Shown here: positions 1 to 10,359 of the stretch, piece after piece | Layout: every line of letters begins with the position of its first letter | Numbering within the stretch: position 1 is the first letter of the stretch | Assembly (NCBI GenBank): GCA_021234155.1 | Contig: JAJEKV010000054.1 | Coordinates: forward strand, 9,076,655 to 9,140,654 | Source: Isoetes taiwanensis | Lineage: Eukaryota; Streptophyta; Lycopodiopsida; Isoetales; Isoetaceae | Direction: 5' to 3' | DNA: 64,000 nucleotides | Made by a program: the position numbers and the translations under genes | The notes under the pieces: generated by a model | What the model saw: the letters and a program-made list of their open reading frames with translations, nothing else | Databases searched by the model: none | What the model was told of the DNA's origin: nothing

Positions 1-30
1 TTGGAGCTGTTTTGGGCACTTTTGGACATG

Positions 31-97
31 GTCTCACACGTTGCGCCCAACCCGAAAATGAGAATCTCATTTTCTGTCCTGGCGCGACGTGTGAGAC
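31..97. repeat. 67-bp hairpin palindrome, copy 1
   Basis: The unit opens with GTCTCACACGTTGCGCC and closes with GGCGCGACGTGTGAGAC, the reverse complement with one mismatch. The inner bases (AAAATGAGA/TCTCATTTT) also pair, so the whole unit folds into one hairpin. Two more copies lie at 1635-1701 and 1836-1898, on the other side of the H3-like locus. No transposase or clear target duplication is seen; MITE-like by structure only. Confidence 0.8.
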
Positions 98-242
98 ATC
101 GTCTCAATTTTGCTCAAAGCTTTAATTTAACTAAAACAAAAGCTAGAAATCGATATCTTAACTTATTTAAACAAGATCTGACGCTTTATCTACACAAAAA
201 TTCTTTATATTAACAAAAATGTTCATTATTTACAAAAAGGTT

Positions 243-707
243 TCAAGGGCGTTCTCCCTTGATGTGCCTGGCAAGATACATATCCTGCCTCATGAGGGTA
301 ACCCTCTTCGCGCACCTTTGTGCGTGCCGTTGAATCTTCAAAATCTTTGCACTATCTTTGCCTCTCGCCGCCTCCCGTAGGGGCAACAACATTCGTCGGT
401 TACCGTGATGTCCGGTGTTGTATTCTGCAGATGACTTCACGGACCAAGCGTTGAACGGCGCCCTGGGGATCAAGAGTCTGTAACTCTTCTGGAAGTGGCG
501 GATCTCCTTGAGAGCTCGATCCTCCAACTTCTTCTTCTTGCTCCGCTTCTTCCCTGGTGCTCGGGGAGGCTTGGGCTGGGTGGCGGTGGTTTCAAGGTCG
601 ACTTCTTGCCGGATGTCGCCGATTGTTCTTACCTGTGCTCGATAGTAGGCATTGTATGCCTCCCACTTCACCATGTGCAGCGTTGTGCTCCTTGATCCTC
701 TTCCCAT
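243..707 (-). CDS. Diverged histone H3-fold ORF (H3 or CENH3-like), 154 aa
   Basis: The C-terminal 88 residues align end to end with the histone H3 fold. They include KEIRHFQKS (H3 REIRRYQKS), LLIPRAPF (LLIRKLPF), PLREAA (ALQEAS) and CAKRVTLMRQDMYLARHIKGERP ([23 protein letters not shown]). H3 packages DNA in nucleosomes; CENH3 does so at centromeres. The aligned length is one residue more than H3, with the extra residue in the helix 2/loop 2 region. The ~65 residues before the fold are basic (GKKRSKKKKLED) and unlike a canonical H3 tail. The ATG at 707 follows an in-frame stop and need not be the true start; a TATA box and an ARTKQTA start lie upstream at 1.45-1.56 kb in the same strand. Could be an exon of a spliced H3 variant or a decaying pseudogene. 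The match to H3 is confident; CENH3 identity is inference. Confidence 0.7.
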   Translation of the reverse strand: MGRGSRSTTLHMVKWEAYNAYYRAQVRTIGDIRQEVDLETTATQPKPPRAPGKKRSKKKKLEDRALKEIRHFQKSYRLLIPRAPFNAWSVKSSAEYNTGHHGNRRMLLPLREAARGKDSAKILKIQRHAQRCAKRVTLMRQDMYLARHIKGERP

Positions 708-946
708 AGACCTTGGCCGGGTCTATCACGTGTCATCCGTTGTGGTCGGCGGGCTTTAACCTATCACGTTGGAAAGGTGGGGGCTTGATGTCTGCGGGTG
801 ATCTTCCTCGGTGCCACCTTTCCGGGTACCTCCTTCTCCGCGGGGGGTTTGAAGAGCTCGTCCCTACGGGTTGGGGGCGTAATCCTCGTCCAGTCGTCGG
901 TGGAAGCCGGGTCTCTTAAGCACGATGGTTCGCGTTGATGACGGCC

Positions 947-1082
947 CTACCTTCTCGCTTCCACCTTCACAACTTTTCTCTTGCCTGCTTTAATGGCTTT
1001 GGCCTTCCTCTTCTTTGGCTCATTGGCGGTGGTGGGTCGTCTTTCAGGCTCTTCGTCCTCTGCTCCGTGGCGCTCTTTATTT
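947..1082 (-). pseudogene. Basic, NLS-bearing segment between the H3 tail and H3 fold
   Basis: This open stretch encodes an acidic run (GAEDEEPERR) followed by PKKRKAKAIKAGKRKVVK, which contains a classic PKKRK nuclear localisation signal and looks like a chromatin-protein tail. It ends in TAG at 947-949. The same frame continues past the stop for about 60 residues and contains another lysine/arginine-rich run (PGKVAPRKITRRHQAP), ending near 762. The stop lies next to AG|GTAGGG, which could be a splice donor. It is in a different frame from both the ARTKQTA start and the H3 fold, so exons or frameshifts must be invoked. It may be part of the long N-terminal tail of the H3-like protein; that assignment is inference. 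Confidence 0.4.
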
Positions 1083-1280
1083 CATACTTGCCGATGAAGC
1101 GGTAAGATCGGCTTCCTCATCCGGTGAGCTTCAAGCGTCGCTCTTCTCTCTTTGTTCTTCATGTGGGTCTCACCGTGTTGCTCCAGGCTATTGGCTGCCC
1201 TTCGCTCCCTTTTGCTCCTCTCCTCCTCCTCCTGCGATCTCCCTCGAGGATTTGATGCATGATGTCCGGCCGGCCGCCGT

Positions 1281-1451
1281 CTATGATCTCAGGTGTGGTC
1301 GCCGATCCGATCCCTGCATCTTCGAAGAAGATTCGCTTCCGGAAAAGGCGTTCTTGAAGGACTCTTCGAAAGAGGCCGAACCGCCGCTTTGGAGGATTCG
1401 GGCTCCCCACGCAGGCTTCCCGAAAGCAGTTTGTTTTGTGCGGGCCATCAT
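1281..1451 (-). CDS. Histone H3 N-terminus (MMARTKQTA...), 56-aa ORF
   Basis: The minus-strand ORF starts MMARTKQTAFGKPAWGARIL. ARTKQTA is the invariant start of histone H3, carrying the K4 site. After QTA the similarity to canonical H3 (RKSTGGKAPRK) collapses, and the frame closes at a TAG at 1281. The overlapping frame at 1159-1410 is open and basic (PPKRRFGLFRRVLQERLFRKR) and ends just past CACG|GTGAGA, a possible splice donor. The start lies about 100 bp downstream of a TATAAATA box, giving a short plausible leader. The H3 fold at 243-707 is 744 bp further on and in register with this ATG. It could be the first exon of an H3 variant or a degenerate copy; the seven-residue match is too specific to be chance. 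Confidence 0.65.
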   Translation of the reverse strand: MMARTKQTAFGKPAWGARILQSGGSASFEESFKNAFSGSESSSKMQGSDRRPHLRS

Positions 1452-1548
1452 TTGCTGGTTCGTCGACGGAGCTAAGCGCCCTTAAGATCGCTTTGGCTTA
1501 ACACGAGCAAGCTTCTAAGGAAAGAACGCGGAAATGGGAGGGGTCCAG

Positions 1549-1557
1549 GTCTATTTA
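1549..1557 (-). promoter_or_regulatory. TATA box upstream of the H3-like start
   Basis: On the minus strand the sequence CTATAAATAG (1551-1560) is a canonical plant TATA element. It lies about 100 bp upstream of the MMARTKQTA start at 1451, allowing a transcription start near 1520. Confidence 0.5.
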
Positions 1558-1634
1558 TAGGTGTCAATTTTAGGTCAACTTTTAAACTAACTTTTTGGGG
1601 TGCTTAAAACATCTAAAACACCTAATTAAGCAAG

Positions 1635-1701
1635 GTCTCACATGTTGCGCCCAGCCCGAAAATGAAAAAGTCATTTCCTGTCCTGGCGCGACGTGTGAGA
1701 C
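1635..1701. repeat. Hairpin palindrome, copy 2
   Basis: Second copy of the GTCTCACA...TGTGAGAC hairpin, 80 bp upstream of the TATA box of the H3-like locus. It differs from copy 1 by a few substitutions. Confidence 0.75.
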
Positions 1702-1835
1702 ATGGTGGGACCCACTACTAAATTTTGTACTTTTTAAACATGTAACATGCTAATTCTACTGATTCTTAGCTCTAATTTAGAATTACCAAGTTATTTTACT
1801 GCAATTTACAACTTTTTGGTGTGTTTAAGCTGAAT

Positions 1836-1898
1836 GTCTCACACGTTGCCTTCTAAAAATGAAAATCTCATTTCCTGTCCTGGCGCGACGTGTGAGAC
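1836..1898. repeat. Hairpin palindrome, copy 3
   Basis: Third copy of the same hairpin, slightly shorter because the left arm has lost several bases. Its right arm (TGTCCTGGCGCGACGTGTGA) is essentially identical to copies 1 and 2. Confidence 0.75.
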
Positions 1899-1999
1899 CA
1901 CCCTACTTTTTGGATGTTGGCTCACCAATTCTTAATCTTTTTATATTTTTATTCATTTTAACTATTACTAGCTTAGCATAAACTACAAAAATGAGAAAA

Positions 2000-3773
2000 A
2001 ATTTTCCCATTTTTCGAGGTTTAAGGATCCTATCAAGTTAGTGCTCTTTGGGAACATGGCTGCTTTTGCTCTTGGTCTCCAAGAACATTGCTCGATACCA
2101 CCGCGGACTCTACCGCGATCTCATGGTGCACTCACCGTGATACAAACAGGAGTTCATCCCCCATACCAGCTCCATGCCGTCTGGGGCCCTCCACATAACA
2201 CCGCGAACCGTGGATCGGTTCCAAGTGGGAAGAGTGAATGGGTCATTTTACCCCGTCTCCCTCGGGGGCCTACCTAGTCGGGAAGCGTAAACATACATGT
2301 CAAGATATAACATAAGCACATATCCACCTCGACGGGTGGTCCATCACATCTGTGATAAACAAGGTGAGCACAATGCATATGGGGAGTTCTACCCAAGGCT
2401 CGGACTCAAGGGGATGACCGGCGGCTTAGGTCTCCGAGTTCATTGCCGGCCGTAATTCATGGCAATGGATTTGGCCGGCATATGAACATGGCATAGGGTT
2501 GTCCACTCCATCCGCCCCCCACCCTTGCACACTTTGCGAGTAAGGGTGAAAAGTGTCGGGACTGATCAGAGTCTCACGGATGCATAGCCGAAAGGGCTAT
2601 TCCCCGGTTTCATCCTCCCAGCCCGATGGGGCAGAAGGGATCACTCCCCTCCAGATCTACATGCCGACTCAAGGTGACTAGAGGACCCCGCCTCGCGTGT
2701 TCGGACCGGAACCCTTTGGAAAGTGTACACCACTTCACGGTGTCGAGTCCATGCCTCACCCGCACTCAGTGGTGAGCCATTAGACCTAGTCACAATGATC
2801 CCTGGTAGACCTTACACACCAGAGGGATCGTTCAAGAGTCAGGACATGAACCTCCTTCTTAGCCAGTCTGGCCCCTTCACCCACAACCCGGTGTGGTTCT
2901 TGTACACAAGGCGAATCTATCGTGTGCTAGAGAGGCTACTCTAGGAGCATCTACTACCAAGCTTTAGGTCTCTACCCCCCTTCCCAATACAAGGAGTTCA
3001 TAGAGATACATCATCCATATACATCATAGAAGAACTAAAGAACTATATCTAATCTACATCATAGAGTTAGGTTCTTTAGTTAGAGGCTGGTATCTAGAGA
3101 TCTAGAAGGGCTATGGGCAATTTAATAGGCTAAACCTAATGATTCTATGACCCAATTAGGGTTTAGACTATCTAATTGGCCAAATACCCGATCCTTGAGG
3201 GACTCCTCCGACTGAGCTCGACCATCCTCGGCAAAATTTCGAATCAAGAGAAACTAAGGGTACAGTTCTCAAAGTGCAGTTTGGGAGGCTTAATTTGGCC
3301 GCTGAGGCAAACCAAAACAGTTCCAAAACCCTAGAAACGAAAATTGGGCAAGTTAGGGTTTCCCCCCTTAATAGACAAGGGGGGTTGGCTAGGGTTTCCA
3401 ATTATCCCCTTTAGGCATGTGGGATAATTGGTAATGGGCCCACTTGCCTTTAATGGCTAGGTGGCGAAATGTGCCCACATGGAAATGTGTGCCCACATTA
3501 ATGTGTACATTGGAAAATGTGCACATTAATTGCAACTATGGGTGTGGCCCACTTGGCATCAAGTGTCCACATGGAAATGTGTGCCCACATTAATGTGTAC
3601 ATTGGAAAATGTGCACATTAATAGTTGCACATATTCCTGGCACGCTGCCCCCTAGGCTACCCACCGCTACACGTTAGCGTACCGCGTCGGTCGGGGCGGT
3701 AACGCGGCGTGGAAGCAGGCAAGACAAGATCGATCCCGGGACCGTATACTGTCCTGGAACGTCACATTCTCCC
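2000..3773 (-). mobile_element. Ty3/gypsy-type LTR (3' LTR, minus strand), decayed
   Basis: Read on the minus strand, an AAGGTGGGGAGAA polypurine tract is followed immediately by TGTGACGTTCCAGGACAGTA, the usual arrangement at the start of a 3' LTR. The short reading frame crossing the junction (SFQGGENVT) resembles the end of plant gypsy polyproteins (FEGGGNV). The other LTR boundary is not clear; about 2,000 is a guess. The interior has no convincing ORF. The internal region is cut off after about 110 bp by the LINE that begins at 3,882. The matching 5' LTR is not in view. Confidence 0.5.
3475..3622. repeat. 56-bp direct repeat, two copies
   Basis: A unit beginning CCACATGGAAATGTGTGCCC occurs at 3475-3530 and again, essentially identical, at 3567-3622, 92 bp apart. 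It lies in the gypsy LTR region and is probably an internal LTR duplication. Confidence 0.85.
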
Positions 3774-3786
3774 CACCTTGAAATGA
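3774..3786 (-). other. Polypurine tract of the gypsy element
   Basis: AAGGTGGGGAGAA on the minus strand abuts the TG that starts the LTR. It would prime plus-strand DNA synthesis and fixes the orientation of the element. Confidence 0.55.
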
Positions 3787-3879
3787 TGCTGTCCGCAGCA
3801 TCGTGGGTTGAACTAGATTAGTTCTTAAATTGGAAAAATAGATTTATTTCCACTAAATCTTCAATCTTGTGTCACGATT

Positions 3880-3916
<37 letters not shown>

Positions 3917-4099
3917 TAAGAGTGTGTTTTTTGTTATTAATAATAATAATAAAGATACAGAGAGTCCCCAATGGGACAAATATTATATGGGTTCTCTATG
4001 CATCATGATGTGCGTACTAAGGGAAGTCCTATTCCACAACAACATAATGGTAGAGAGACCCTATCTGGTCAGTTACTCAGATTGCTTTCTCCAGTAAAC

Positions 4100-4820
4100 T
4101 CAAATTGTTCCACCATTAGAGCTATCATGAAAGTCTAGGTCCTCAGAGCTCATCCAATGGCACTTAAAGTAGTTATAAAATCCTTCAATCTTACCAATTC
4201 TGTCCAATCCCTTATTGTAACTCATCCCCATCTTCCTGTGGTGGGACAATGCCATTAAAGCAACTTCCTTATTAAAAAGACTCTTAAGTTTCTCAATAGA
4301 GATAGATTGTCCCCCCAAAGTGACATTGCACCGATGTCTCCATATAATCCAGAGAGCCACACTAACCAGGGAGGCATCAATACAATCTCTATCTAAGATC
4401 ATAACAACATTCGGCCATCCAAGTTGATGCATATGCAGTCTCATAATAGGGCATACCCAATACCGAACTCAATAATTTTGGACGAGGAAGAAGAGATGTG
4501 AAAGAGATTAGCTAGCACGGCACCCAAAGAGGACATTGGTCTGAAGACACAATTCCTCTATGGACCAGCTTCACTTTAGTGTTGAGACCTCCTTGGAGAG
4601 CCTCCCATCTAAAAAATTGTATTCTCCTAGAGCATAAGGTTTTCCAGGAGTTTGCTAAGAGGAGCTTAGCGGCTGATCCATTCACTTGAAGCCTAGCCCC
4701 GCTTTTAAGAGGGGAGTCATCACGAGAGGGCCCGATATATACTTGCAACATTGTATGTCTCCCCACCTTACACAGGACCACTTTTCCTCGGGACCGTGAC
4801 CCACGAGAGAAGCTTAACAT
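4100..4820 (-). pseudogene. LINE copy 1 ORF2, zf-RVT and C-terminal remnant
   Basis: Two open pieces (4512-4820 and 4100-4444) encode the end of a plant LINE ORF2. The upstream piece carries a zf-RVT-like stretch (RIQFFRWEALQGGLNTKVKLV), and the second carries the usual ALWIIWRHRCN tail. They are separated by stops and frameshifts. This zinc-finger-like region is thought to help the reverse transcriptase bind its RNA. Not functional here. Confidence 0.75.
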
Positions 4821-5137
4821 TACCTAGAATTTTTTCGTAGTATCTTTCTATCACCCTCCCCTGCTCTTTGCACTTTGAGTCTAAATTCCATCCAAGAGAT
4901 CCATCTATCGTTTTCCCAAAGATGCTGCAATTTTAAGATCCCATGGTCTCGCCATTTTTTAAAGATGCGAGGATGAACTAATGCCAAGGGACGCCCATTC
5001 GCTTCCCATACATGAGTGTTCCAGAATATAATCGACTTTCCCGGCCTCTCGAGGTATAGTCATGGGGAGCATATCGCTTGCACCTCCCTCCAAGCATGAA
5101 GAATCGCCTTCATGGGAAGTGCGGGGCCACCTTAAAG

Positions 5138-6487
5138 TTACAAAAAGGCTCCTAGTTCATCCCTAGGAAGAGATGGTTTACATTGAATCTTGCACAGATC
5201 AAACCAGTGCTTAACAAATGCCAGAGCAGGAGATGTATCCCCTTGTAGAACTCGCCAGACAAATCTAGCCGCCAGAGCTTGAGCCTGCGTAAAAGGGTCC
5301 TTACATCCAATCCCTCCATTCCTTTTATCCCTACATAGCTCGGACCAAGCAACGTTAGCCATACCCCCCCAAATGAACTTTCTAATGATAACCTGTATTT
5401 GATTATATATTCCTTTCTGGGCTACCTGCACTGACGAGGAATATATGTGAGAGCTGGCCGTAATAAAGATTAGCAACCTGTTACTCTTCCCCCTTTCTGC
5501 TACAGATAATCCTTTAGAGGACCATAACCCAACCTTTTTCTAAGTTTGTCTAAAATAGGAGCCCAGAGACCCTTCATATTATCTGCGAGACAGAAAGGGG
5601 CAAACCCAATAGCTTAATTGTTTCCCCTGCAGCCACGACTGGGAAGCCCAATCCATTAGCACGAGGGTCAATATCTCCCTCTAAAGCCCATAAAACGGTA
5701 CATTTGGTGGCATTTAGCCCTATGCCCGATATAACCTCAAAAGCAATCAATATCTCACTTAAAGGAATGAAAGTCGCCATCGTCATACCTCGAGGAACAT
5801 AAAGGTGTCATCCGTGATATTGCATGATTGTGAGTTTTTTCTTTGATTCGTAAAGTCGGACCATTGATGCCCCTTCAATACTTTGAGATTAACCATCCTT
5901 GTGAGAAGGTTGGCCATAATTAAAAAGGTATGGGGCAAGCGGGCAGCCCTGCCTAATACCCTTCCCCGAGGTCAAAGAGACCGAAGGTTCACCATTAACC
6001 AAGACAGATGCAGAGGCAAATTTGTTCATTCCCATTGAGATGTCGATGAACCGCTTATTGAATCCCATATGGCTCATCACTCTCATGCAGCCATCCCACC
6101 TAAGGGAATCATAGGCCTTTCTAAAATCCATCTTAACAAGTACACAGTTTTTCCGTGTAGATCCGCACCAATGCATACCTTCTCTAGCCGCTAGGTAATT
6201 GTCCAAAATATATATATATCACCGGGCGAAAAAGCTGATTGCTCCCTTCCAATAACCCCCTGCTCAAGATAGGCTTAAGGCGGTTGCGATGCGATGCCTT
6301 TCATGATTACCTTATATAAGACATTTGTTAGTGCAATGGGACACCACTCCCCAAGTGATTGAGGTCTAGAGACTTTTGGGACCATAGTGATGAATCCTGC
6401 CGCTAGAGTTGGATGTAACGAGCAAGAGGACCAAGCCCCCAACAGCCCTCCACAAAGTCCGGTCCAAGAGCCGCCCCAAAACTCCAC
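5138..6487 (-). pseudogene. LINE copy 1 ORF2, reverse transcriptase remnant
   Basis: Open pieces at 6275-6487, 5889-6206, 5574-5786 and 5138-5476 give the non-LTR RT in order. They are the MVPKVSRPQSLGEWCPIALTN segment, KMDFRKAYDSLRWDG, GKGIRQGCPLAPYLF, ISGIGLNATKC, and the thumb segment FIWGGMANVAWSELCRDKRNGG. The catalytic YADD region falls in a gap between the pieces, so the enzyme is dead. The embedded order matches the intact 690-aa ORF of LINE copy 2. Confidence 0.85.
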
Positions 6488-6860
6488 AAAGAATTCAGGA
6501 GGGAAGCCATCGGGGCACGAGGGGACTTACCGGAGGTCGAGAGCATAGTACTTTAAATATCTCCTCTTCTCACTACTTGACGAAAGAAAGTTTGGTTGTC
6601 ATCCGTAGTAATCTTATGTGCCCAATCAATGCGGGCCAACCAAAGAGAGATTTGGGATTGATAAGAAGATGGGAGATTGTCTCGCTTTGAATTGAGCCCG
6701 AAAAGTCTGTCCAATAAACGCCTTGATAGCCCCAGGATCGAAAAGTATATTTTGTGATTATCTTTAATTGAAGTGATACCGTTTTTGCTAACTGCCCCCT
6801 GCCATTCTAAAGAAGCACTTAGAGTTTTTTCATGATCGACTCTGCATTACCACTTTGTTT

Positions 6861-7937
6861 TTAGAACGAACCGGCGGCCCCTCTAGCTTCCTCCTCCTCA
6901 ATAGCTTTGGCTTTTGTTTCCAGTTCCTCCTCTAAGGATTGTTTGTCTCTGTTATGGGGATCAAGTAACAAATCCTGCTTGACTGCCCTTAGAAGGTTAT
7001 ACACGATATTTTTTTCTTTCTTGAATTTCAAGCACTTCTCCTTGCCCCATTTCTTGATCCACATCTTCATAAGGCTGATCTTCTTAACCCAAGCCTTCAT
7101 GGAAGGTAGGCATTCCGTATTAGTTAGAGAAGCCAGGAAAGTCCTAAAGGGTCTGCAGAATGCCTCCTTCCCTAGTAGGGAGGTATTGAACTTGAAAGGC
7201 ACATTCCCTCCTCTTCTTTTAGTAGGGATACTTTCCAACACTAACTTTTGTGGCACGTGGTCTGAATGAGAGAACGCAAGCTCTCCTTCAACATAACATC
7301 TGTCCATGAAGGAGGCTGCCTATTAGCCATGTAGAACCTGTCTAGTAAGCAAGATACTCTGCCATGCCCCTTCATTTTATTAGACCAGAAAATGTACGTT
7401 AGATGGAGGAATTAGGGAGAAGCAATTTGTTTAGAAGTGAGTTCCACATAACTTCTTCCTCTTGTAGCAAATTCTGTCGGCAGCCCCAATTTTTGATCCC
7501 ATACATCTATCATATTCAAGATCCTCCAAGGATCCATTTTTCAACTCCAAAACCCTCGATGAGTTATCCAGAGCTCAATCTCTCTCCACATAGCCGCCCT
7601 TTCAGGGTTTATTAGAGGCATAAATGTTGATGAGCCCCACATACAATTATTTGTTTCAAAAAATTACACCCTGCCATCTACCACTCCCCCCTGCATATTG
7701 ATACTTTTGGATTTGTCCCTTCCATAAGATACAAGTGCCTCCTTTAGTTCCTTCACCGCACAACTAAAGGAGGTAATTACCTCAATCCAACCGCCAATGG
7801 ACCCGCCTCAAAGTCCTGGAAGTCTATGCTCTGTAGAAGGATGACATCGCCTTCATAGACCTAATAGGCGCTAACACTTCGACCACACGCTTAAGAAGAC
7901 CCTTGATGCCACGCAAATTCCATGAGACAATAATCAT
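6861..7937 (-). pseudogene. LINE copy 1 ORF2, APE-type endonuclease remnant
   Basis: ORF2 begins at the ATG at 7937 with MIIVSWNLRGIKGLLKRVV, the usual start of a plant LINE endonuclease (SWNIRG). The frame is then interrupted by several stops, mostly TAA/TAG where CAA/CAG is expected. The terminal part at 6861-7307 is open (RCYVEGELAFSHSDHVPQ), including the SDH motif of the APE fold, followed by a linker rich in charged residues. This domain nicks target DNA at insertion. Inactive in this copy. Confidence 0.75.
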
Positions 7938-8255
7938 AAGTTGAGAGTTGTGGGACGGCCAGCTATACCATTGTCATCAGCGGAGTTGCTAAAGGAAGAG
8001 GTCAAAGCTTTCTTCCTTTTCATCTCACCAGAGTTATCTGGACTCATATTTGCATCCATCTTATTTTTCTTACCAAGTAGAGCAAATGGGTTCTCTAGCA
8101 TCTCCACGTCATCTATTGTATCGTGTCATTATACGCCCGGTTTGAGTTGCCTTTATGATTCCCAGAGCCGGTCCAAGGAGCCTTTCTCCCTCGGTATTCT
8201 TGGTTATCATACCGCGAGAGCCCCTTCTCGAAGAGAAGATACCTCCGAGATATAT

Positions 8256-10355
8256 TTAGGCGCGAGCTGACATTGGTTGTGGAGAGTCTGCACATTTTGA
8301 GTTCACCATGTCAAGAGAGCCTCTAGATTTCCTGGCCAGATTTCTAGCTCTTATACCATGTTTGGAGGCCACCACTTGCCATTGAGTCTCCCCACCCAAG
8401 GTGTCCACTTTAGAACTTGGCACACTCGGGGTCGCGTTTCCAGGCACATCGGATGAAGAAGGGGTAGCGAAAAAAAGTCAAAAGGGAGCGGGAGTAAATG
8501 GGGAGTGACCACAACCCGGAGGGGGAACATGTGTCCCCTTGAGGGGCTTCTTTTCAGGTGTCGTCTTTAGTCACATGCACATGTTCTCTGTCATTGCCCT
8601 CGGAGGCATTTTGATCGTTGACATTTGCATGGCTTGGGTTTGATCACCTCTTCTAGTTCCACATTGGGGAACATCCTCCTTATTTCCCATCCATTTAATA
8701 GCTTGAGTAAAAAACTTAAAGCAACACATTCCACTTTTCACGGTCCTCCTTTGGGGATCTGCGTGTTGGTAACGTGATAGCAACACGCATTCTAGGCCCT
8801 TTGGCAATAGAGTGAGATACATATGAGCCTAACGTATTGGCAATAGATTTTAGGAACTCGGGACTAATAGATCCGTGGGAGATACTCTATTTCAAAACCA
8901 GAGGGGGATTTTGATAGCGGAAAGCTTATTAGGGGAGAAAGCCCGGCGTGTAAAATTGGTACAAAATGAAGCCTCCACCGCAAATGGGTCATTTGACGGG
9001 CAACTAATCTATCCTGTTGCTTCACTATCAAACATGATGAGAAAAAAGTTGTTACCGATGCCTTAATGATTGGTGTTGGGGCAAACCTAACCTCTTCTGT
9101 GGGCCGATAGCCATGAGTTTAACTGCGCAAGTCCGTGAAGCCCCCAGTAAAAAGAAGCCCACTCTTGAGCCGCGAGATCAAACTTTCGTGATACCTTTTG
9201 TGCATCTCGCGGATCAATTTCAGCCACTTGGGGAAATTACCCTCGTCTCCATATTAGTGCCATCGACCAATCCAGCTCGTGATTTGTAGTTACTACCTCG
9301 TGGTACGACCGAGACCTTCAGAATGCTTGGAGAGCCTCCGCGGACTCTTGTGCTTCAAGTTAGTAGCATGGGTTTGCTTTTTGAATCCACCAAAATCTCG
9401 GCTTGTTCACTATTCTCGCTGAATCCCCGCCCTTTCCAGGCTGAACCCTTTGGATGAATCAATTTTTGTGTAAAATTCCCTTGGCTAGCAATATTTCCAT
9501 CATTATGATGCTCGATCCATATTTTTCTCTTGTTTTATTTATCCCTTTCTAGAGATGAATAATCAACTTAGGTTTCTTTGTTTGTTTCGCCGGTTTCTAG
9601 TTCTTCCATAGGTGAAGCTTCCATGGATGATTCTCGACCGCTAGATTGTATGGATATTCCCTCGGCCCACTCGCTTCGCCTCCCCGGCCCCTCGCCCCTA
9701 ACATTGTATCTTTCAACTTATGGATAACTCGGAGAGCGCAAAACGCTTGCCTTGGGCGGATCTTCCCTATGAGTTTGCTTTACCTACTCCATTGTATTGT
9801 CTTGAATGGTCTATATTATGTGAAGCGTGAGAGGCAACAAAAAGGGCTTAGATTTATATCGACGCTTTAGGAGATGACTTACCTTGTCCGGGCGAAGCCC
9901 CACCATCTTGGATCGGGATTGATGGAAGCCCCATCTTCCGGGACGATTTTTGGCCCCTGAATACCAGCTTTGAACTAATGCCGGCAGAGCTTAGGTGGAG
10001 GCCATGGGGCCGTTGTGCTCACAGGGTCGAACCTGTCGGTTCCCTACGTACCGCCAAGGTCGCGTTCTTGGCCAACTTCGACTGCATCTCGGGCCAAGAC
10101 TAGTTCTTGGCAATCAATCTTTCTCCCAGCTACTATTGCTTCAACTTGCACTGCAGATTGTCGCCTGAGCTCTGCTAGCTTGTTGTGAAGGGCCCCGTTC
10201 TTTCCTCTTCCTCCATTATTGTTTCTTTCTGTCATAGAACTTTTTGTTGTCTGGAGCTCATTGCTGACTTCGATTCCATCCAATCTCTCTCCGGAAGATG
10301 GGGCTTTTGCCATATTTGCTTGCAATACTGTTTGTATCAGTGCTGGGTGATTCAT
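8256..10355 (-). pseudogene. LINE copy 1 ORF1 remnant
   Basis: ORF1 encodes the RNA-binding partner of ORF2. The N-terminal piece (10,044-10,355) starts MNHPALIQTVLQANMAKAPS. A middle piece (8571-8822) resembles DUF4283 (VKSGMCCFKFFTQAIKWMG). The C-terminal piece (8256-8447) has QWQVVASKHGIRARNLARKS, matching the same place in LINE copy 2 (SWEVVGSKQKGRTRNIARRS). Between about 8,830 and 10,040 the frame is broken. The true 5' end may lie a little beyond 10,355. Confidence 0.65.
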
Positions 10356-10359
10356 GGAG

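Noticed and set aside
1159-1410. 83-aa basic ORF as an independent small gene
   Set aside because: It overlaps the ARTKQTA frame, lacks its own context and is more likely part of the same locus or a shifted frame.
2041-2277. 78-aa ORF and neighbouring 73-aa ORF (2,723-2,944) as genes
   Set aside because: They lie within a decayed LTR, with no domains or splice context.
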